64,000 nt of DNA from Nitrospira sp. GTDB lineage: Bacteria; Nitrospirota; Nitrospiria; Nitrospirales; Nitrospiraceae. The stretch spans positions 704,520 through 768,519 of the forward strand of contig JACOEK010000002.1 in NCBI GenBank assembly GCA_024998595.1. The letters are read 5' to 3'. Shown piece after piece: positions 1-8,643 of the stretch. Position numbers and translations under genes: made by a program. Positions within the stretch are counted from its first letter, which is position 1, and each line of letters begins with the position of its first letter. The notes under the pieces are model-generated. The model saw nothing but the letters and a program-made list of their open reading frames with translations. It ran no database searches and was not told where the DNA came from.

Positions 1-8
1 GCAAACTG

Positions 9-1343
9 TTGCGTGCCGCCACGGGAATCGTGAGCCGCCCATCCATTCGCATCATTCCGGACCGAGAAATCGGACGCATCCCCGTCCCGGCGCCCATTCC
101 CTTTCCCCGCATCAAAGGGTCACGCGTCTTGATGTGGAAACAGGACCCGTCGGTCAGCGAAATCGGCATTCGGAAGGCCTACCTCAGCGGCCTGGTGTTG
201 GCCGGACCCCGAGACGGCCGCATCACCATTCAGGGCCCACCGGTGGTGTCCCCCAATGCGATGGCGGATTTCATCGAAACACCCGGCACACAGGAGTTCG
301 ATGCGGTACATACGTTTGCGGTCGTCCGCCAGATGCTGACGCTGGCGCAACGAGCCCGGGGCGGAGCCGTGGCTCCCTGGCAGTGGAACAGTCCGAGCAA
401 TACAGACCCGGTTACGGTGTTCCCTCGCGCCGGTGTCACCCCGAATGCGTTTTACAGCCGCAACCTCAAGGCGCTGAAGTTTTTCTTTTTTACAAAACCG
501 GGCAGTCCTCCGGGGAGCCCGCAAGTGTTCACATGTCGCTCGTTCGACATTGTCGCGCATGAGACCGGTCACGCCATATTGGACGGCATGAAGCCAGGCT
601 GGTTGGATGCCAGCAACCATCCGCAAACCGGCGGGCTCCATGAATCGTTCGGTGACCTCTGCGCAATCTTTTTGACCTTGTCACAATTCGACCAGGTCGA
701 GGCGATCATCGCCCAAACGAAAGCGAATCTGCACGACAAGACATTCCTTGCCGACATGGCTGAAGAGTTCGGTCTCGCACTGGGCCGGCCAAACGGACTG
801 CGCAATGCGGACAACGACCTGAAGCTCAGCGAAGTCACGAACGAGGTGCATGATCTGTCTCAGGTGTTCACGGGCGGGATCTACGACGTGCTCGCAGATA
901 TCTTTGCGTTCGAACGGAAGCCCGCTATGCGGGACGATGCGAGAGTGCTCCTGGAAGCGGGAGAGTATCTGTTCGGGCTGATTCTACGTGCCGTCGCTGC
1001 CGCTCCGGCGGCCAATGCCACCTTCGCAGACATCGCCAATCAGATGTTGACGATTGCCCATGCCGACGGCAAACCAGTCCAATATAGAAATTCCATTCGC
1101 AACCGGTTTACGCTGCGTGAAGTCGTCGTCTCACCGACCCCGCTGACGGCGGATCACAAGGCCGGAGTCAAACTGGCTCCTGTATTTACGGAAGAGGCCG
1201 GGATGGCGCAAGACCGACGAGGCTGTTGCGGGACCATGCAACTGCCCGAGTTCAACGGCGGGGATGCACTGCTGGAAGATGAACTTGACGAGCTGAGAAA
1301 CTCCTTCAACGGGAACGGCAAAGGGAAACAGATCCATCGGTAG
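9..1343 (+). CDS. Protealysin-like M4-family zinc metalloprotease, possibly 5'-truncated
   Basis: A predicted gluzincin metallopeptidase. Near residues 184-188 it has HETGH, the HExxH zinc site and catalytic Glu, and about 24 residues later GGLHESFGDL, which matches the M4 segment supplying the third zinc ligand. I see no signal peptide, as in cytoplasmic protealysins. The frame stays open to the left window edge; position 9 is a TTG codon, so the true start may lie outside the window. An emfourin-type inhibitor gene follows 77 bp downstream, and this pairing is the strongest support for the M4/protealysin assignment. Physiological substrates are unknown. Confidence 0.72.
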   Translation: MRAATGIVSRPSIRIIPDREIGRIPVPAPIPFPRIKGSRVLMWKQDPSVSEIGIRKAYLSGLVLAGPRDGRITIQGPPVVSPNAMADFIETPGTQEFDAVHTFAVVRQMLTLAQRARGGAVAPWQWNSPSNTDPVTVFPRAGVTPNAFYSRNLKALKFFFFTKPGSPPGSPQVFTCRSFDIVAHETGHAILDGMKPGWLDASNHPQTGGLHESFGDLCAIFLTLSQFDQVEAIIAQTKANLHDKTFLADMAEEFGLALGRPNGLRNADNDLKLSEVTNEVHDLSQVFTGGIYDVLADIFAFERKPAMRDDARVLLEAGEYLFGLILRAVAAAPAANATFADIANQMLTIAHADGKPVQYRNSIRNRFTLREVVVSPTPLTADHKAGVKLAPVFTEEAGMAQDRRGCCGTMQLPEFNGGDALLEDELDELRNSFNGNGKGKQIHR

Positions 1344-1360
1344 ATGGGCCGAACCCTTCA

Positions 1361-1391
1361 GGGCCCGGACCCCCTTGTGGTGTCCGGGCCC
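1361..1391 (+). other. Perfect 10-bp hairpin between protease and inhibitor genes
   Basis: GGGCCCGGAC at 1361-1370 pairs with GTCCGGGCCC at 1382-1391 around an 11-nt loop. No T-tract follows. It could be a processing or attenuation stem that sets the protease-to-inhibitor ratio, or a weak terminator; the sequence alone does not decide. Confidence 0.5.
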
Positions 1392-1420
1392 GCGGAATGT
1401 AGTATCAGGGAGAGACCTGC

Positions 1421-1714
1421 ATGAAAGTCGAGATTCGGCGGACAGGGGGATTTGCAGGGCTTGAAGAGGAGCTGGCCTCACTCGACACAGCCAAGATGTC
1501 ACCCGATCAAGCACGCCAACTGGAAGAACGTATTCGCTCGATGGCGTTCTTCGGCCTAGCAAGTTCCTTCGGAACTCATATCACAGGTGCGGACCTCTAT
1601 CGCTTTCGAATCACCGTCGAGGATGGATCGCGCCGGCATACGGTCGAATTTCCGGATCACGACTCCCCCGAACTCACGCCGCTCAGGGAGTTGGTTCAAA
1701 CCCTGGTCCGCTAG
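1421..1714 (+). CDS. Emfourin-type proteinaceous inhibitor of M4 protease
   Basis: A 97-residue protein with the emfourin layout: MKVEIRRTGGFAGL at the N-terminus, a helical middle with DQARQLEERI, and a C-terminal strand segment reading YRFRITVEDGSRRHTVEF. Emfourin is the known slow-binding inhibitor of protealysin and is normally encoded next to its protease. Here it lies directly downstream of the M4-like gene on the same strand, with a GGGAG Shine-Dalgarno before ATG 1421. Inference: it restrains the cytoplasmic protease until activation. Confidence 0.75.
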   Translation: MKVEIRRTGGFAGLEEELASLDTAKMSPDQARQLEERIRSMAFFGLASSFGTHITGADLYRFRITVEDGSRRHTVEFPDHDSPELTPLRELVQTLVR

Positions 1715-1801
1715 CACAGTCGCTACCGGGCGAGGACGATTGCGGGCAAGAGCGTCTCGCACCAGGCGTGAGGCGAGGCGGACGTATGGGACTGCCGATG
1801 C

Positions 1802-2839
1802 TTAATCCCCGGTCTGGCCGCTGGCGAAGAGGGCGTTCATGATGGCGTTTTTCTTGGCAGGATCTTTTTCGAGGCGGATGGCTTTGGAGAAGTTTTCAGC
1901 CGCACTTTCCCGTTTTCCCTTGGCGGCATAGATTCTGCCGATGCCGTAGAGCGCTTGGGCGTCTTCGGGGTTGGCTTTCACGGCGCGGTTGAAGGCATCC
2001 ATTGCCTCAGTCGGGCGGGATTGCTCCATCAACAACCAGCCGAGTGCGGTGTGTGCCGGAGCGAGGTCCGGATTCGCTTCGGTGGCCGCGCGATATTCTT
2101 TGACGGCAAGATCCACGCGGCCTTTGGTTTCGTACACCCCTCCCAATGCGAAGTGAATTTCCGCATCGTTCGGATTGAGACGTAGCGCCTCCTTGTAGGC
2201 TTGGAGCGCCGGTTCGAACTTCCCCTGCTCCGCCAACGCGCAGCCGAGATTCGCATGGGCGACGCCGTCGTTCGGATTCAGCTTGATCACTTCGCGATAT
2301 TGGGGAATGGCCATTTCGAGCCGACCCTGTTCCTGATAGGCGACGCCCAGGTTCGTGCGCGCAGCGATAAATGCCGGATCGAGTTTCACCGCTTCCCGAT
2401 ATTCCTTGATGGCCATTTCGAGATGCTCCGCCCGCTCGTGGATCTGAGCCAGAAAATAATGGGGATAGGCGGATTGTGGCGCAAGGCGAGCGGCTTCTTT
2501 GTAGTACACCATCGATTGTTCAGACTGGCCGGACTGCGCCAGAAACATTCCCTGTACCAGGTTCAGGTGCGCGTTGTCGGGATGCTGCTTCAGAAGGGTT
2601 TGCATCCATCCTCCCACCCGCTCGATGTCTTCCGCTTCCTGCAATGCATGAACATGCACACGCCACGCGTCGGCAAATTCACCGCGAATCAGGTGCGCGA
2701 CATTCATCGCGAAATAGGGACGGGGATCCTTTTCGTCGGCGGTTTCGAGCGCACGGACCCAGGTCCCGGCTTCATACCCCAACCGGTCCCAGTCGCCTGC
2801 AAGGAGGGCCGTTTCGATCTGGTTGATAGGTTGATTCAT
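1802..2839 (-). CDS. TPR repeat protein
   Basis: A 345-residue protein made largely of tetratricopeptide repeats. From about residue 90 there are roughly seven 34-residue units with the A..LG..Y...G....A...Y..A..LNP pattern, for example AIKEYREAVKLDPAFIAAR. No signal peptide or membrane segment is visible, so it is probably a cytoplasmic scaffold. It lies 18 bp downstream of the ThyX-like gene on the same strand and may be co-transcribed with it. Partners cannot be inferred. Confidence 0.8.
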   Translation of the reverse strand: MNQPINQIETALLAGDWDRLGYEAGTWVRALETADEKDPRPYFAMNVAHLIRGEFADAWRVHVHALQEAEDIERVGGWMQTLLKQHPDNAHLNLVQGMFLAQSGQSEQSMVYYKEAARLAPQSAYPHYFLAQIHERAEHLEMAIKEYREAVKLDPAFIAARTNLGVAYQEQGRLEMAIPQYREVIKLNPNDGVAHANLGCALAEQGKFEPALQAYKEALRLNPNDAEIHFALGGVYETKGRVDLAVKEYRAATEANPDLAPAHTALGWLLMEQSRPTEAMDAFNRAVKANPEDAQALYGIGRIYAAKGKRESAAENFSKAIRLEKDPAKKNAIMNALFASGQTGD

Positions 2840-2857
2840 GAGATGGCTCGATACCGG

Positions 2858-4339
2858 TCAGCGCGTCAACGCATCCTGCACATCCGGCGGAGTCGCCTGC
2901 ATGCGCGCGCCGAGGATGGGATACCGTGCGGAGATTTTTTCTTTCATCAGCCAGGCGATGGTGCGATAGGACCAGTGTCCCTTCACCCCTGATCGTAATT
3001 TCGCGATGTATTCCGCTTCGGCATAGTCCATCTTGAACAGGCAGCGTACGGAGAACCCGAACGGAATGGCGTAGAGTGCGGCTTCCTGGCTGGATTTCTT
3101 CAGCCGTTCGATATCCGATTTCACATGTCCCATGGCCTCTCGATATTCCTGTTCGAGCCCGGCTTCAGCCAGGATGGGCGGCGTGTCGAACCCATGCACC
3201 GTGGTGAAATTCTGCTGCACCTGCTGGCAGCGGCGATGCCGGTGCATATCGCGCCACCCGCCGATATCCATCATGACGTCGAAGATAAACGCATACCCGC
3301 TGCGGAATTCTTTAATCAATTCATCGTACGGACCGCGTTTTTGAAAGGCGATTTCCAGGGTGTCCTGCTTCTGTTTTTCAGTCCAATCCCGTACGACGGC
3401 GAGAATGTTTCGATACGAAGCTTGCGATGGCCGGTAGAGCAGCGTTGTCACCACTTCGTCCAGCGGATCGTGGGGCTCGATTAAATCCACTGGTTCCGCG
3501 GCCCCGAAGGCGGATGCTTGATCCAGCCCGGTGCCCTTCAGCACCTCTTTCGCGTAGCGGGCCAGGTCGCTGTACACTTCGGCTTGATAGACGTTCGGTT
3601 TTGCATACCGCGCCAGGGTCGGCGCCATCGGCTCGCCTAACCCGGCCGCCTGGCCGGACAGTTCTCCCCAGAGATTCACCGGCGGCTTTCGGCAGGCTTC
3701 CTGTAAGTCTTCCCCCACTTGGCGCAATTCCGGCATTTGCGAGGACAAGAGACGGGTGATCTGCTTTTCGAGGGTGCGAATGCTGACGACCTGCCCCACG
3801 TTCGTCTGCGCTGCCAAGGGCAGCAGGTAGCGTGTGACATCGAAGGCCCGGGCAGTAATTGCCCGTTGGTACGCGGCGGGGGTCATGCTTTCCGGTCGAG
3901 GCTCACGCTCGGTAAGGAATTGGCTCAAGGGATCATGCAGAGCGCGATAGACTGTCTGAAGCCCTCGCAGAATGCCCAGATAGCTCCCCTCGGTCTCCTG
4001 TCCGCTGATAGTGCCAGGGACAAACCAACTGGTCGAGGCGAAATTCTGATACCGGCTCGACTTGGCCTGCCCGTCCCACACCGGTTCGTCTTCAAGACGG
4101 ATGGCGGCGAGTTCGGAAATCTGCTCGAAGCAAATGATGACATGGCCCAGGTCCGCGATCGAACCATGTCCGTAGTCGAAATAAAACTGTTCCCAGAATT
4201 TCTCGGATGAATGGCCGTGTACCCACTTGATGCTGTCTTCGATCGAGTCCGGAGAGCGGCTGTACCGCGCCAGGGCATAGGCGGACTTCTCCGGTGGCAT
4301 CGGAGCCAGGGCGATCACGCGGCGGCCTTGAGTGGTCAT
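2858..4339 (-). CDS. Two-domain ThyX-like FAD-dependent thymidylate synthase homologue
   Basis: At 493 residues it is about twice the usual ThyX length and looks like two ThyX-like halves. The N-terminal half has YGHGSIADLGH and GQAKSSRYQNF, the latter in the place of the ThyX motif but without its RHR. The C-terminal half keeps HRHRRCQQVQQNF and a ThyX-like tail, AEYIAKLRSGVKGHWSYRTI. ThyX makes dTMP from dUMP using methylene-tetrahydrofolate and FAD. The canonical RHR-x7-8-S is not intact in either half, so catalysis could use residues from both or could have changed. It is transcribed divergently from hisS. Confidence 0.65.
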   Translation of the reverse strand: MTTQGRRVIALAPMPPEKSAYALARYSRSPDSIEDSIKWVHGHSSEKFWEQFYFDYGHGSIADLGHVIICFEQISELAAIRLEDEPVWDGQAKSSRYQNFASTSWFVPGTISGQETEGSYLGILRGLQTVYRALHDPLSQFLTEREPRPESMTPAAYQRAITARAFDVTRYLLPLAAQTNVGQVVSIRTLEKQITRLLSSQMPELRQVGEDLQEACRKPPVNLWGELSGQAAGLGEPMAPTLARYAKPNVYQAEVYSDLARYAKEVLKGTGLDQASAFGAAEPVDLIEPHDPLDEVVTTLLYRPSQASYRNILAVVRDWTEKQKQDTLEIAFQKRGPYDELIKEFRSGYAFIFDVMMDIGGWRDMHRHRRCQQVQQNFTTVHGFDTPPILAEAGLEQEYREAMGHVKSDIERLKKSSQEAALYAIPFGFSVRCLFKMDYAEAEYIAKLRSGVKGHWSYRTIAWLMKEKISARYPILGARMQATPPDVQDALTR

Positions 4340-4413
4340 AGTGTTAGAGAAGCGAGCTCAGCAGCTTGTGGTTGAGCAGGGTACTTGTGGGCGCCCATTC
4401 GTACAAGGTGGGC

Positions 4414-4442
4414 ACTATACTCTCGCAGAATGGCCGGTGCAA
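4414..4442 (-). promoter_or_regulatory. Sigma-70-type promoter for the ThyX-like gene
   Basis: On the minus strand TTGCAC (4437-4442) and TATAGT (4414-4419) are separated by exactly 17 nt, upstream of the gene starting at 4339. Confidence 0.5.
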
Positions 4443-4504
4443 CACGGTGGTCTCTCGTATCTCCTCGCTCGCGATGCCCAGCGCGAGATACGGAGCGCGC
4501 CGCG

Positions 4505-4534
4505 TTGACTTGCCCGCGGGACCGCCGCTATAGT
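4505..4534 (+). promoter_or_regulatory. Sigma-70-type promoter for hisS
   Basis: TTGACT (4505-4510) and TATAGT (4529-4534) with an 18-nt spacer, ending 36 bp before the hisS ATG. This supports ATG 4571 over the longer upstream frame. Confidence 0.55.
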
Positions 4535-4570
4535 CCCGCTCGAACTTCCGGAAGACCCAATAGCAGAGCC

Positions 4571-5827
4571 ATGATTAAAGCGATTAAGGGCGTCAAAGAT
4601 CTCCTACCTGAGGAGTCCCCCCGTTGGCGATTTATCGAAGATACCGCCAGGCAGTGGGCCCTCCGCTACGGTTTTCAAGAAATTCGCGTCCCGATCTTCG
4701 AGACCACGACGTTGTTTGCGCGCAGCATCGGTGCGACCACAGACATCGTCGAAAAGGAAATGTACACCTTCGCGGATCGCGACGGTTCGTCACTGACCCT
4801 GCGTCCGGAAGGGACGGCCGGGACGGTTCGCGCGTTCATCGAACATAATCGAGCCGCCGATCCCAGGCCGCAAAAATATTGTTATGCCGGTCCCATGTTC
4901 CGCCACGAGCGGCCTCAAGCCGGGCGGCTGCGGCAATTTCATCAGTTCGGGGTGGAGTCCTTCGGGGTGTCCGACCCGCGGGCCGATGTGGAAGTCCTGT
5001 CGCTCCTGTGGAGGTTCCTCTCAGATCTCACCCTGCCGGGGTTGACCCTGGAAATCAACAACCTCGGATACGCCGAGGACCGGGCCCGGTACAAACCGCT
5101 GCTGGTGTCTTTTCTGAAGGGCGTGGAAAGCCGCCTCTGCGGGAATTGCCAGCGCCGGATCGAGGCGAACCCGTTACGTGTTCTGGACTGCAAAGTCCCG
5201 GAATGCCGATCGGCGACTGAGGATGCTCCCCGCTTGGCCGATTCCTTATCACCCGCGGCACGAGACCATTTCGACCGGGTGACGGCTGACCTCCAAGCCA
5301 TAGGGATCCCGTTTCACGTCAATCCCCGCCTGGTCCGTGGCCTCGACTATTATTGCCTGACAGCGTTCGAGGTTACTTGCTCGCATCTCGGAGCGCAAAA
5401 TGCGGTGGGAGCCGGTGGACGGTATGATGGTCTCGTCGAGCAGCTCGGCGGAACCCCAGTGCCGGCCGTCGGGTTTGCCGTGGGTCTGGAACGGATTGCG
5501 TTGATGCTGCCCGAGACGTTCATCGTGCCATCCATCCCGCGCGTCTATGTCGCGGCCTTCGGCACCCAGGCGGCAGATGTCGGGTTCGCGCTGCTTGATG
5601 AACTTCGCCGTGTCGGTGTGCCGGCCGATATGGATTTTCGGTCCGCGTCACTCAAGGCTCACCTCAGGCAGGCTGATCGCCTTGGAGCGCTCTATACCAT
5701 TCTCCTGGGCGATGATGAGGTGGCAAAAGGTACGGCCACTGTGCGCAATATGCAGACGAAAGCCCAGGAGAATGTTCCCATCCAAGACCTCGCGGCCGCT
5801 TGTCGTGACCGGCTTCTCGACAGGTAA
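4571..5827 (+). CDS. hisS: Histidyl-tRNA synthetase
   Basis: A 418-residue class II aminoacyl-tRNA synthetase that charges tRNA-His. Visible signatures are the N-terminal IKAIKGVKDLLPEE, class II motif 2 in GPMFRHERPQAGRLRQFHQ, the histidine-binding signature LVRGLDYYCLTAFE, and motif 3 in GFAVGLERI, followed by a C-terminal anticodon-binding domain (about residues 325-418). The frame is open further upstream, but the family start and the promoter at 4505-4534 place translation at ATG 4571. Length is normal for bacterial HisS. Confidence 0.95.
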   Translation: MIKAIKGVKDLLPEESPRWRFIEDTARQWALRYGFQEIRVPIFETTTLFARSIGATTDIVEKEMYTFADRDGSSLTLRPEGTAGTVRAFIEHNRAADPRPQKYCYAGPMFRHERPQAGRLRQFHQFGVESFGVSDPRADVEVLSLLWRFLSDLTLPGLTLEINNLGYAEDRARYKPLLVSFLKGVESRLCGNCQRRIEANPLRVLDCKVPECRSATEDAPRLADSLSPAARDHFDRVTADLQAIGIPFHVNPRLVRGLDYYCLTAFEVTCSHLGAQNAVGAGGRYDGLVEQLGGTPVPAVGFAVGLERIALMLPETFIVPSIPRVYVAAFGTQAADVGFALLDELRRVGVPADMDFRSASLKAHLRQADRLGALYTILLGDDEVAKGTATVRNMQTKAQENVPIQDLAAACRDRLLDR

Positions 5828-5982
5828 TCCCGCTCCTTTTTGTAGTTGACTTTCCGGCCCAGAATTCGTACGCTCCGCTTGCAGTATCGTACTTATAAAT
5901 TATTGATTATTAAGCACTACTAAAGTTTTTCCACAGACACATTTTTATGGGCGCATTGAAGATCGGCCTCCTGTTATCCACA
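5828..5982. other. AT-rich stretch with DnaA-box-like sites (possible outer origin element)
   Basis: Between hisS and the DsrE-like gene lies an AT-rich tract (about 5888-5920, including ACTTATAAATTATTGATTA). It is followed by TTTTCCACA (5927-5935, one mismatch to the DnaA box) and a perfect TTATCCACA (5974-5982, just inside the next gene). The AT-rich DNA beside boxes resembles an unwinding element. With the box cluster at 7011-7253 this could be half of a bipartite oriC. Confidence 0.45.
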
Positions 5983-6267
5983 CCCCCGTCACACCCCAGC
6001 GTGGAGACGGTGGCCGCGCTCTCATCGGAAGCGATCAGCCAAGGTGCCGACGTCTACCTCTATTGCATCGACGAAGGAGTGAAGAATCTTCGAGACCCTC
6101 GGTATGTCGATCTCGTCGGGCGCGGCATGAAGCTTTTTGTCTGCGCCTACGGGTGTCAACAACATGGAGTGTCTACGGATCAACTCGATCCCCGGATCTC
6201 ACTCTGCGGGTTGGTCGTGCTCTCGAATATCGTGAACGGCTGTGACCGATTTCTAGCCTTCACCTAA
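5947..6267 (+). CDS. DsrE/TusD-like sulfur relay protein
   Basis: A 106-residue DsrE-fold protein: IGLLLSTPP near the N-terminus, AEAISQGADVYLYC-like helix-strand, and FVCAYGCQQHGV, where DsrE/TusD family members carry their persulfide-accepting cysteine. Four further cysteines are present. It is the first of three short consecutive DsrE-superfamily genes arranged like tusDCB/dsrEFH, which pass sulfur as persulfide. The role here, tRNA thiolation or another sulfur-transfer route, cannot be told from sequence. The ATG lies inside the candidate origin. Confidence 0.65.
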   Translation: MGALKIGLLLSTPPSHPSVETVAALSSEAISQGADVYLYCIDEGVKNLRDPRYVDLVGRGMKLFVCAYGCQQHGVSTDQLDPRISLCGLVVLSNIVNGCDRFLAFT

Positions 6268-6289
6268 CGGTTCCTCCAAGGATTGAATT

Positions 6290-6640
6290 GTGGCCGCGAC
6301 CGCTTCCATTGCCCTGATTATTCGTGAAAATCCCCTGACATCCGCGGTTCCGGTCGAGGCGCTTCGCATTGCCTTAGGATTGGCTGCGGGGGAAAATCCT
6401 ATCACGGTCATTTTGATGGGGCCTGCGGTCCATCTTTTAGCCGAAGACTCTGATGAGATTGTCGATCTCGAAATCCTCGAGAAATATTTACCCTCCTTCG
6501 AGCATCTCCAGATTCCATTTCTTCTTGTCTACACGTCCGACCCGCGGCCTGATATTCAGGAAGGATTTGCCGTGACTGTCGGGACAGTGGAGTCCGCTCG
6601 ACAGGCCATGGCCGCGGCCGATCGAGTCTTGGTCTTTTAG
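6290..6640 (+). CDS. DsrF/TusC-like protein
   Basis: A 116-residue DsrE-superfamily protein with a GTG start at 6290, 22 bp after the preceding gene. It has the family's alternating strand-helix layout (IALIIRENPLTS, ALGLAAGENPITVILMG, VLVF at the end). It contains no cysteine at all, so it is likely structural in a heteromeric relay complex, as TusC is generally thought to be. Assignment rests on fold pattern and position between the DsrE-like and DsrH-like genes. Confidence 0.55.
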   Translation: MAATASIALIIRENPLTSAVPVEALRIALGLAAGENPITVILMGPAVHLLAEDSDEIVDLEILEKYLPSFEHLQIPFLLVYTSDPRPDIQEGFAVTVGTVESARQAMAAADRVLVF

Positions 6641-6655
6641 GAATGGTGACATTCT

Positions 6656-6928
6656 ATGCCTGATCGAAAAACTCTGTATCTCCTTCGGCGGCCCATTTCT
6701 GATCCGGCCGAGTCGCTGCTACCGTCAGCTGCTGAGACTCAACTTTCCGATCGGGTGTCTCTCGTTCTTTTAGAAGCTGCCCTCTCGACGGCACCGGCAT
6801 TTCCCGGTCCTGTCTATATTCTCCATCAAGACGCCGGTGCGCCGAGTCACGAGGGTTCCGCCAAAAAAATTTCTTATCGAGAGCTGGTCACGTTGATTGC
6901 CGAACATCATTCGACCATTGTGCTGTAA
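6656..6928 (+). CDS. DsrH/TusB-like protein
   Basis: A 90-residue protein, third in the DsrE-type trio, starting 16 bp after the previous gene. TLYLLRRP at the start and YRELVTLIAEHHSTIVL at the end fit the small DsrH/TusB fold. The cysteine usually conserved in DsrH is absent, so a direct persulfide-transfer role is doubtful. The call depends partly on gene order. Confidence 0.5.
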   Translation: MPDRKTLYLLRRPISDPAESLLPSAAETQLSDRVSLVLLEAALSTAPAFPGPVYILHQDAGAPSHEGSAKKISYRELVTLIAEHHSTIVL

Positions 6929-7276
6929 TCCTAATGCTCTTCTCTTATATATCTTTCTAGTTAAAGAGAAGATCAGGAGCCGTCGGAGTAGGAGTAGGGC
7001 ATGTGGGTTCTGTGGATGAACGTCGGGGCCTGCGCGGGCATTGACGATGGAAGATCCTAGCCCATGTTGATGAGATGGTGTATAAGGCATGGGGCCTTCA
7101 GGGATAACGTGAGGGGGCCTGTGTATGAGGGAGCGCGATGGATGTGAGGTGGTTGAATGTCCACAGGAACGCCGGGAAGATTCTCGGCACAGCATCAATG
7201 AAATCGCACCGTCCTATGTATTTGTCCACACCTGTGTATAAGCCTGTGAACATTCGTAAGTGATTGAATTAATAAG
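6929..7276. other. Candidate chromosomal origin (oriC) upstream of dnaA
   Basis: A 348-bp gene-free stretch just before dnaA. DnaA-box-like nonamers (consensus TTATNCACA): minus-strand TCATCCACA (7011-7019), TTATACACC (7077-7085), TCATACACA (7120-7128) and perfect TTATACACA (7233-7241); plus-strand ATGTCCACA (7157-7165) and TTGTCCACA (7222-7230). An AT-rich tract with TTATATAT lies near 6945-6965. Box density and the dnaA-dnaN-gyrB-gyrA context support an origin. Confidence 0.7.
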
Positions 7277-8620
7277 ATGAATCAGATGTGGAACGACGCG
7301 TTGGTGTACATTCAGGAGAAAGTGCCTAAACAAGTGTATGAAACCTGGTTCACGCCGGTCGTGCTGGATCGGATTGAAGAGACGACCGCGTATCTCGGAG
7401 TACCGAACAAGTTTTTCGGAGAGTGGCTGGGGGAGCATTATCACGATCTGCTGGCGGAAGCCGTGTCGGCCGCCCAGGGCGGCGGACGGATGGACGTCTC
7501 GTTCGTGGTCAACCACAAACAGGTTCCCGCGCAGGCACAGCACGATCAGTCTGCGCCGGATACAGCCGGGCGCGGCTTCGTGGCTTCGCGGTCCAAGCGC
7601 GGCATTCAACTGAATCCTAAATATACGTTCAAAAGTTTTGTGGTCGGCGCCGGAAACCAGTTTGCCCACGCAGCCTGTATGGCCGTGGCCGAACAACCGG
7701 CCAAGGCCTACAACCCGCTATTTCTCTATGGCGGCGTGGGATTGGGCAAGACCCACTTACTGAATGCCATCGGGAACTACCTGGCTGAACGCAGTGATCT
7801 GCGGATCGCCTATCTGACGACGGAACAGTTCACCAATGAGGTCATCAATTCGATTCGCTACGACAAGATGATCGATCTCAGGAAGCGGTACCGCAACGTC
7901 GATATGTTGATGATCGACGACATTCAGTTTTTGGCGGGCAAGGAGCGGACGCAGGAAGAATTCTTTCACACCTTTAACACGCTGTATGAAGCCCATAAAC
8001 AGATTGTCCTCTCGAGCGATCGCTTTCCGAAAGACATGCCGGACATTGAGGAGCGGCTTCGTTCGCGGTTTGAATGGGGGCTCATCGCCGATCTGCAACC
8101 GCCGGACGTCGAGACTCGGATCGCCATCTTGCGAAAAAAATCCGAAGATGAGCGGATTGCGCTCCCTGAAGACGTGATCCATTTCCTAGCGACCACGATG
8201 AAGAACAACATCCGTGAGTTGGAGGGCTCGCTCGTGCGGGTAGGCGCCTATTCCTCGCTCACGGGGCAGGCAATCACGCTGGAGATGGCGAAGAACGTCT
8301 TACGCGATCTCATCGGCGACAAGAAAAAGATTGTCTCTATCGAGGATATTCAGGAGGTCGTGGGATCGAAGTATCATGTGAAAATTGCCGATTTGAAATC
8401 GCGCCGGCGGAGTAAAACGCTGGTGCATCCCCGCCAGATCGCCATGTATCTCTGCCGGGAACTCACCGACGCGTCATTTCCTGAGATCGGCCGCCAGTTC
8501 GGGGGAAAGGATCACACCACGATCATTCACGCCTGCCGGCAGATCACGAAAGCCAAAGAGGCCGACAGCACCCTGCACACCACGCTGGAAGGCTTGAAAG
8601 AACAGATCTTGAGGGCGTGA
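7277..8620 (+). CDS. dnaA: Chromosomal replication initiator DnaA
   Basis: A 447-residue DnaA of normal length. The N-terminal domain I ([22 protein letters not shown]) is followed by a short linker, the AAA+ domain with Walker [12 protein letters not shown] (about residues 152-162) and Walker [10 protein letters not shown], and the C-terminal DNA-binding domain with the signature [15 protein letters not shown]. It binds DnaA boxes and opens oriC; matching boxes lie directly upstream. dnaN follows 23 bp later. Only a weak Shine-Dalgarno precedes the ATG. Confidence 0.97.
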   Translation: MNQMWNDALVYIQEKVPKQVYETWFTPVVLDRIEETTAYLGVPNKFFGEWLGEHYHDLLAEAVSAAQGGGRMDVSFVVNHKQVPAQAQHDQSAPDTAGRGFVASRSKRGIQLNPKYTFKSFVVGAGNQFAHAACMAVAEQPAKAYNPLFLYGGVGLGKTHLLNAIGNYLAERSDLRIAYLTTEQFTNEVINSIRYDKMIDLRKRYRNVDMLMIDDIQFLAGKERTQEEFFHTFNTLYEAHKQIVLSSDRFPKDMPDIEERLRSRFEWGLIADLQPPDVETRIAILRKKSEDERIALPEDVIHFLATTMKNNIRELEGSLVRVGAYSSLTGQAITLEMAKNVLRDLIGDKKKIVSIEDIQEVVGSKYHVKIADLKSRRRSKTLVHPRQIAMYLCRELTDASFPEIGRQFGGKDHTTIIHACRQITKAKEADSTLHTTLEGLKEQILRA

Positions 8621-8643
8621 GCGCCCTCTGAGGGAGACCGACC

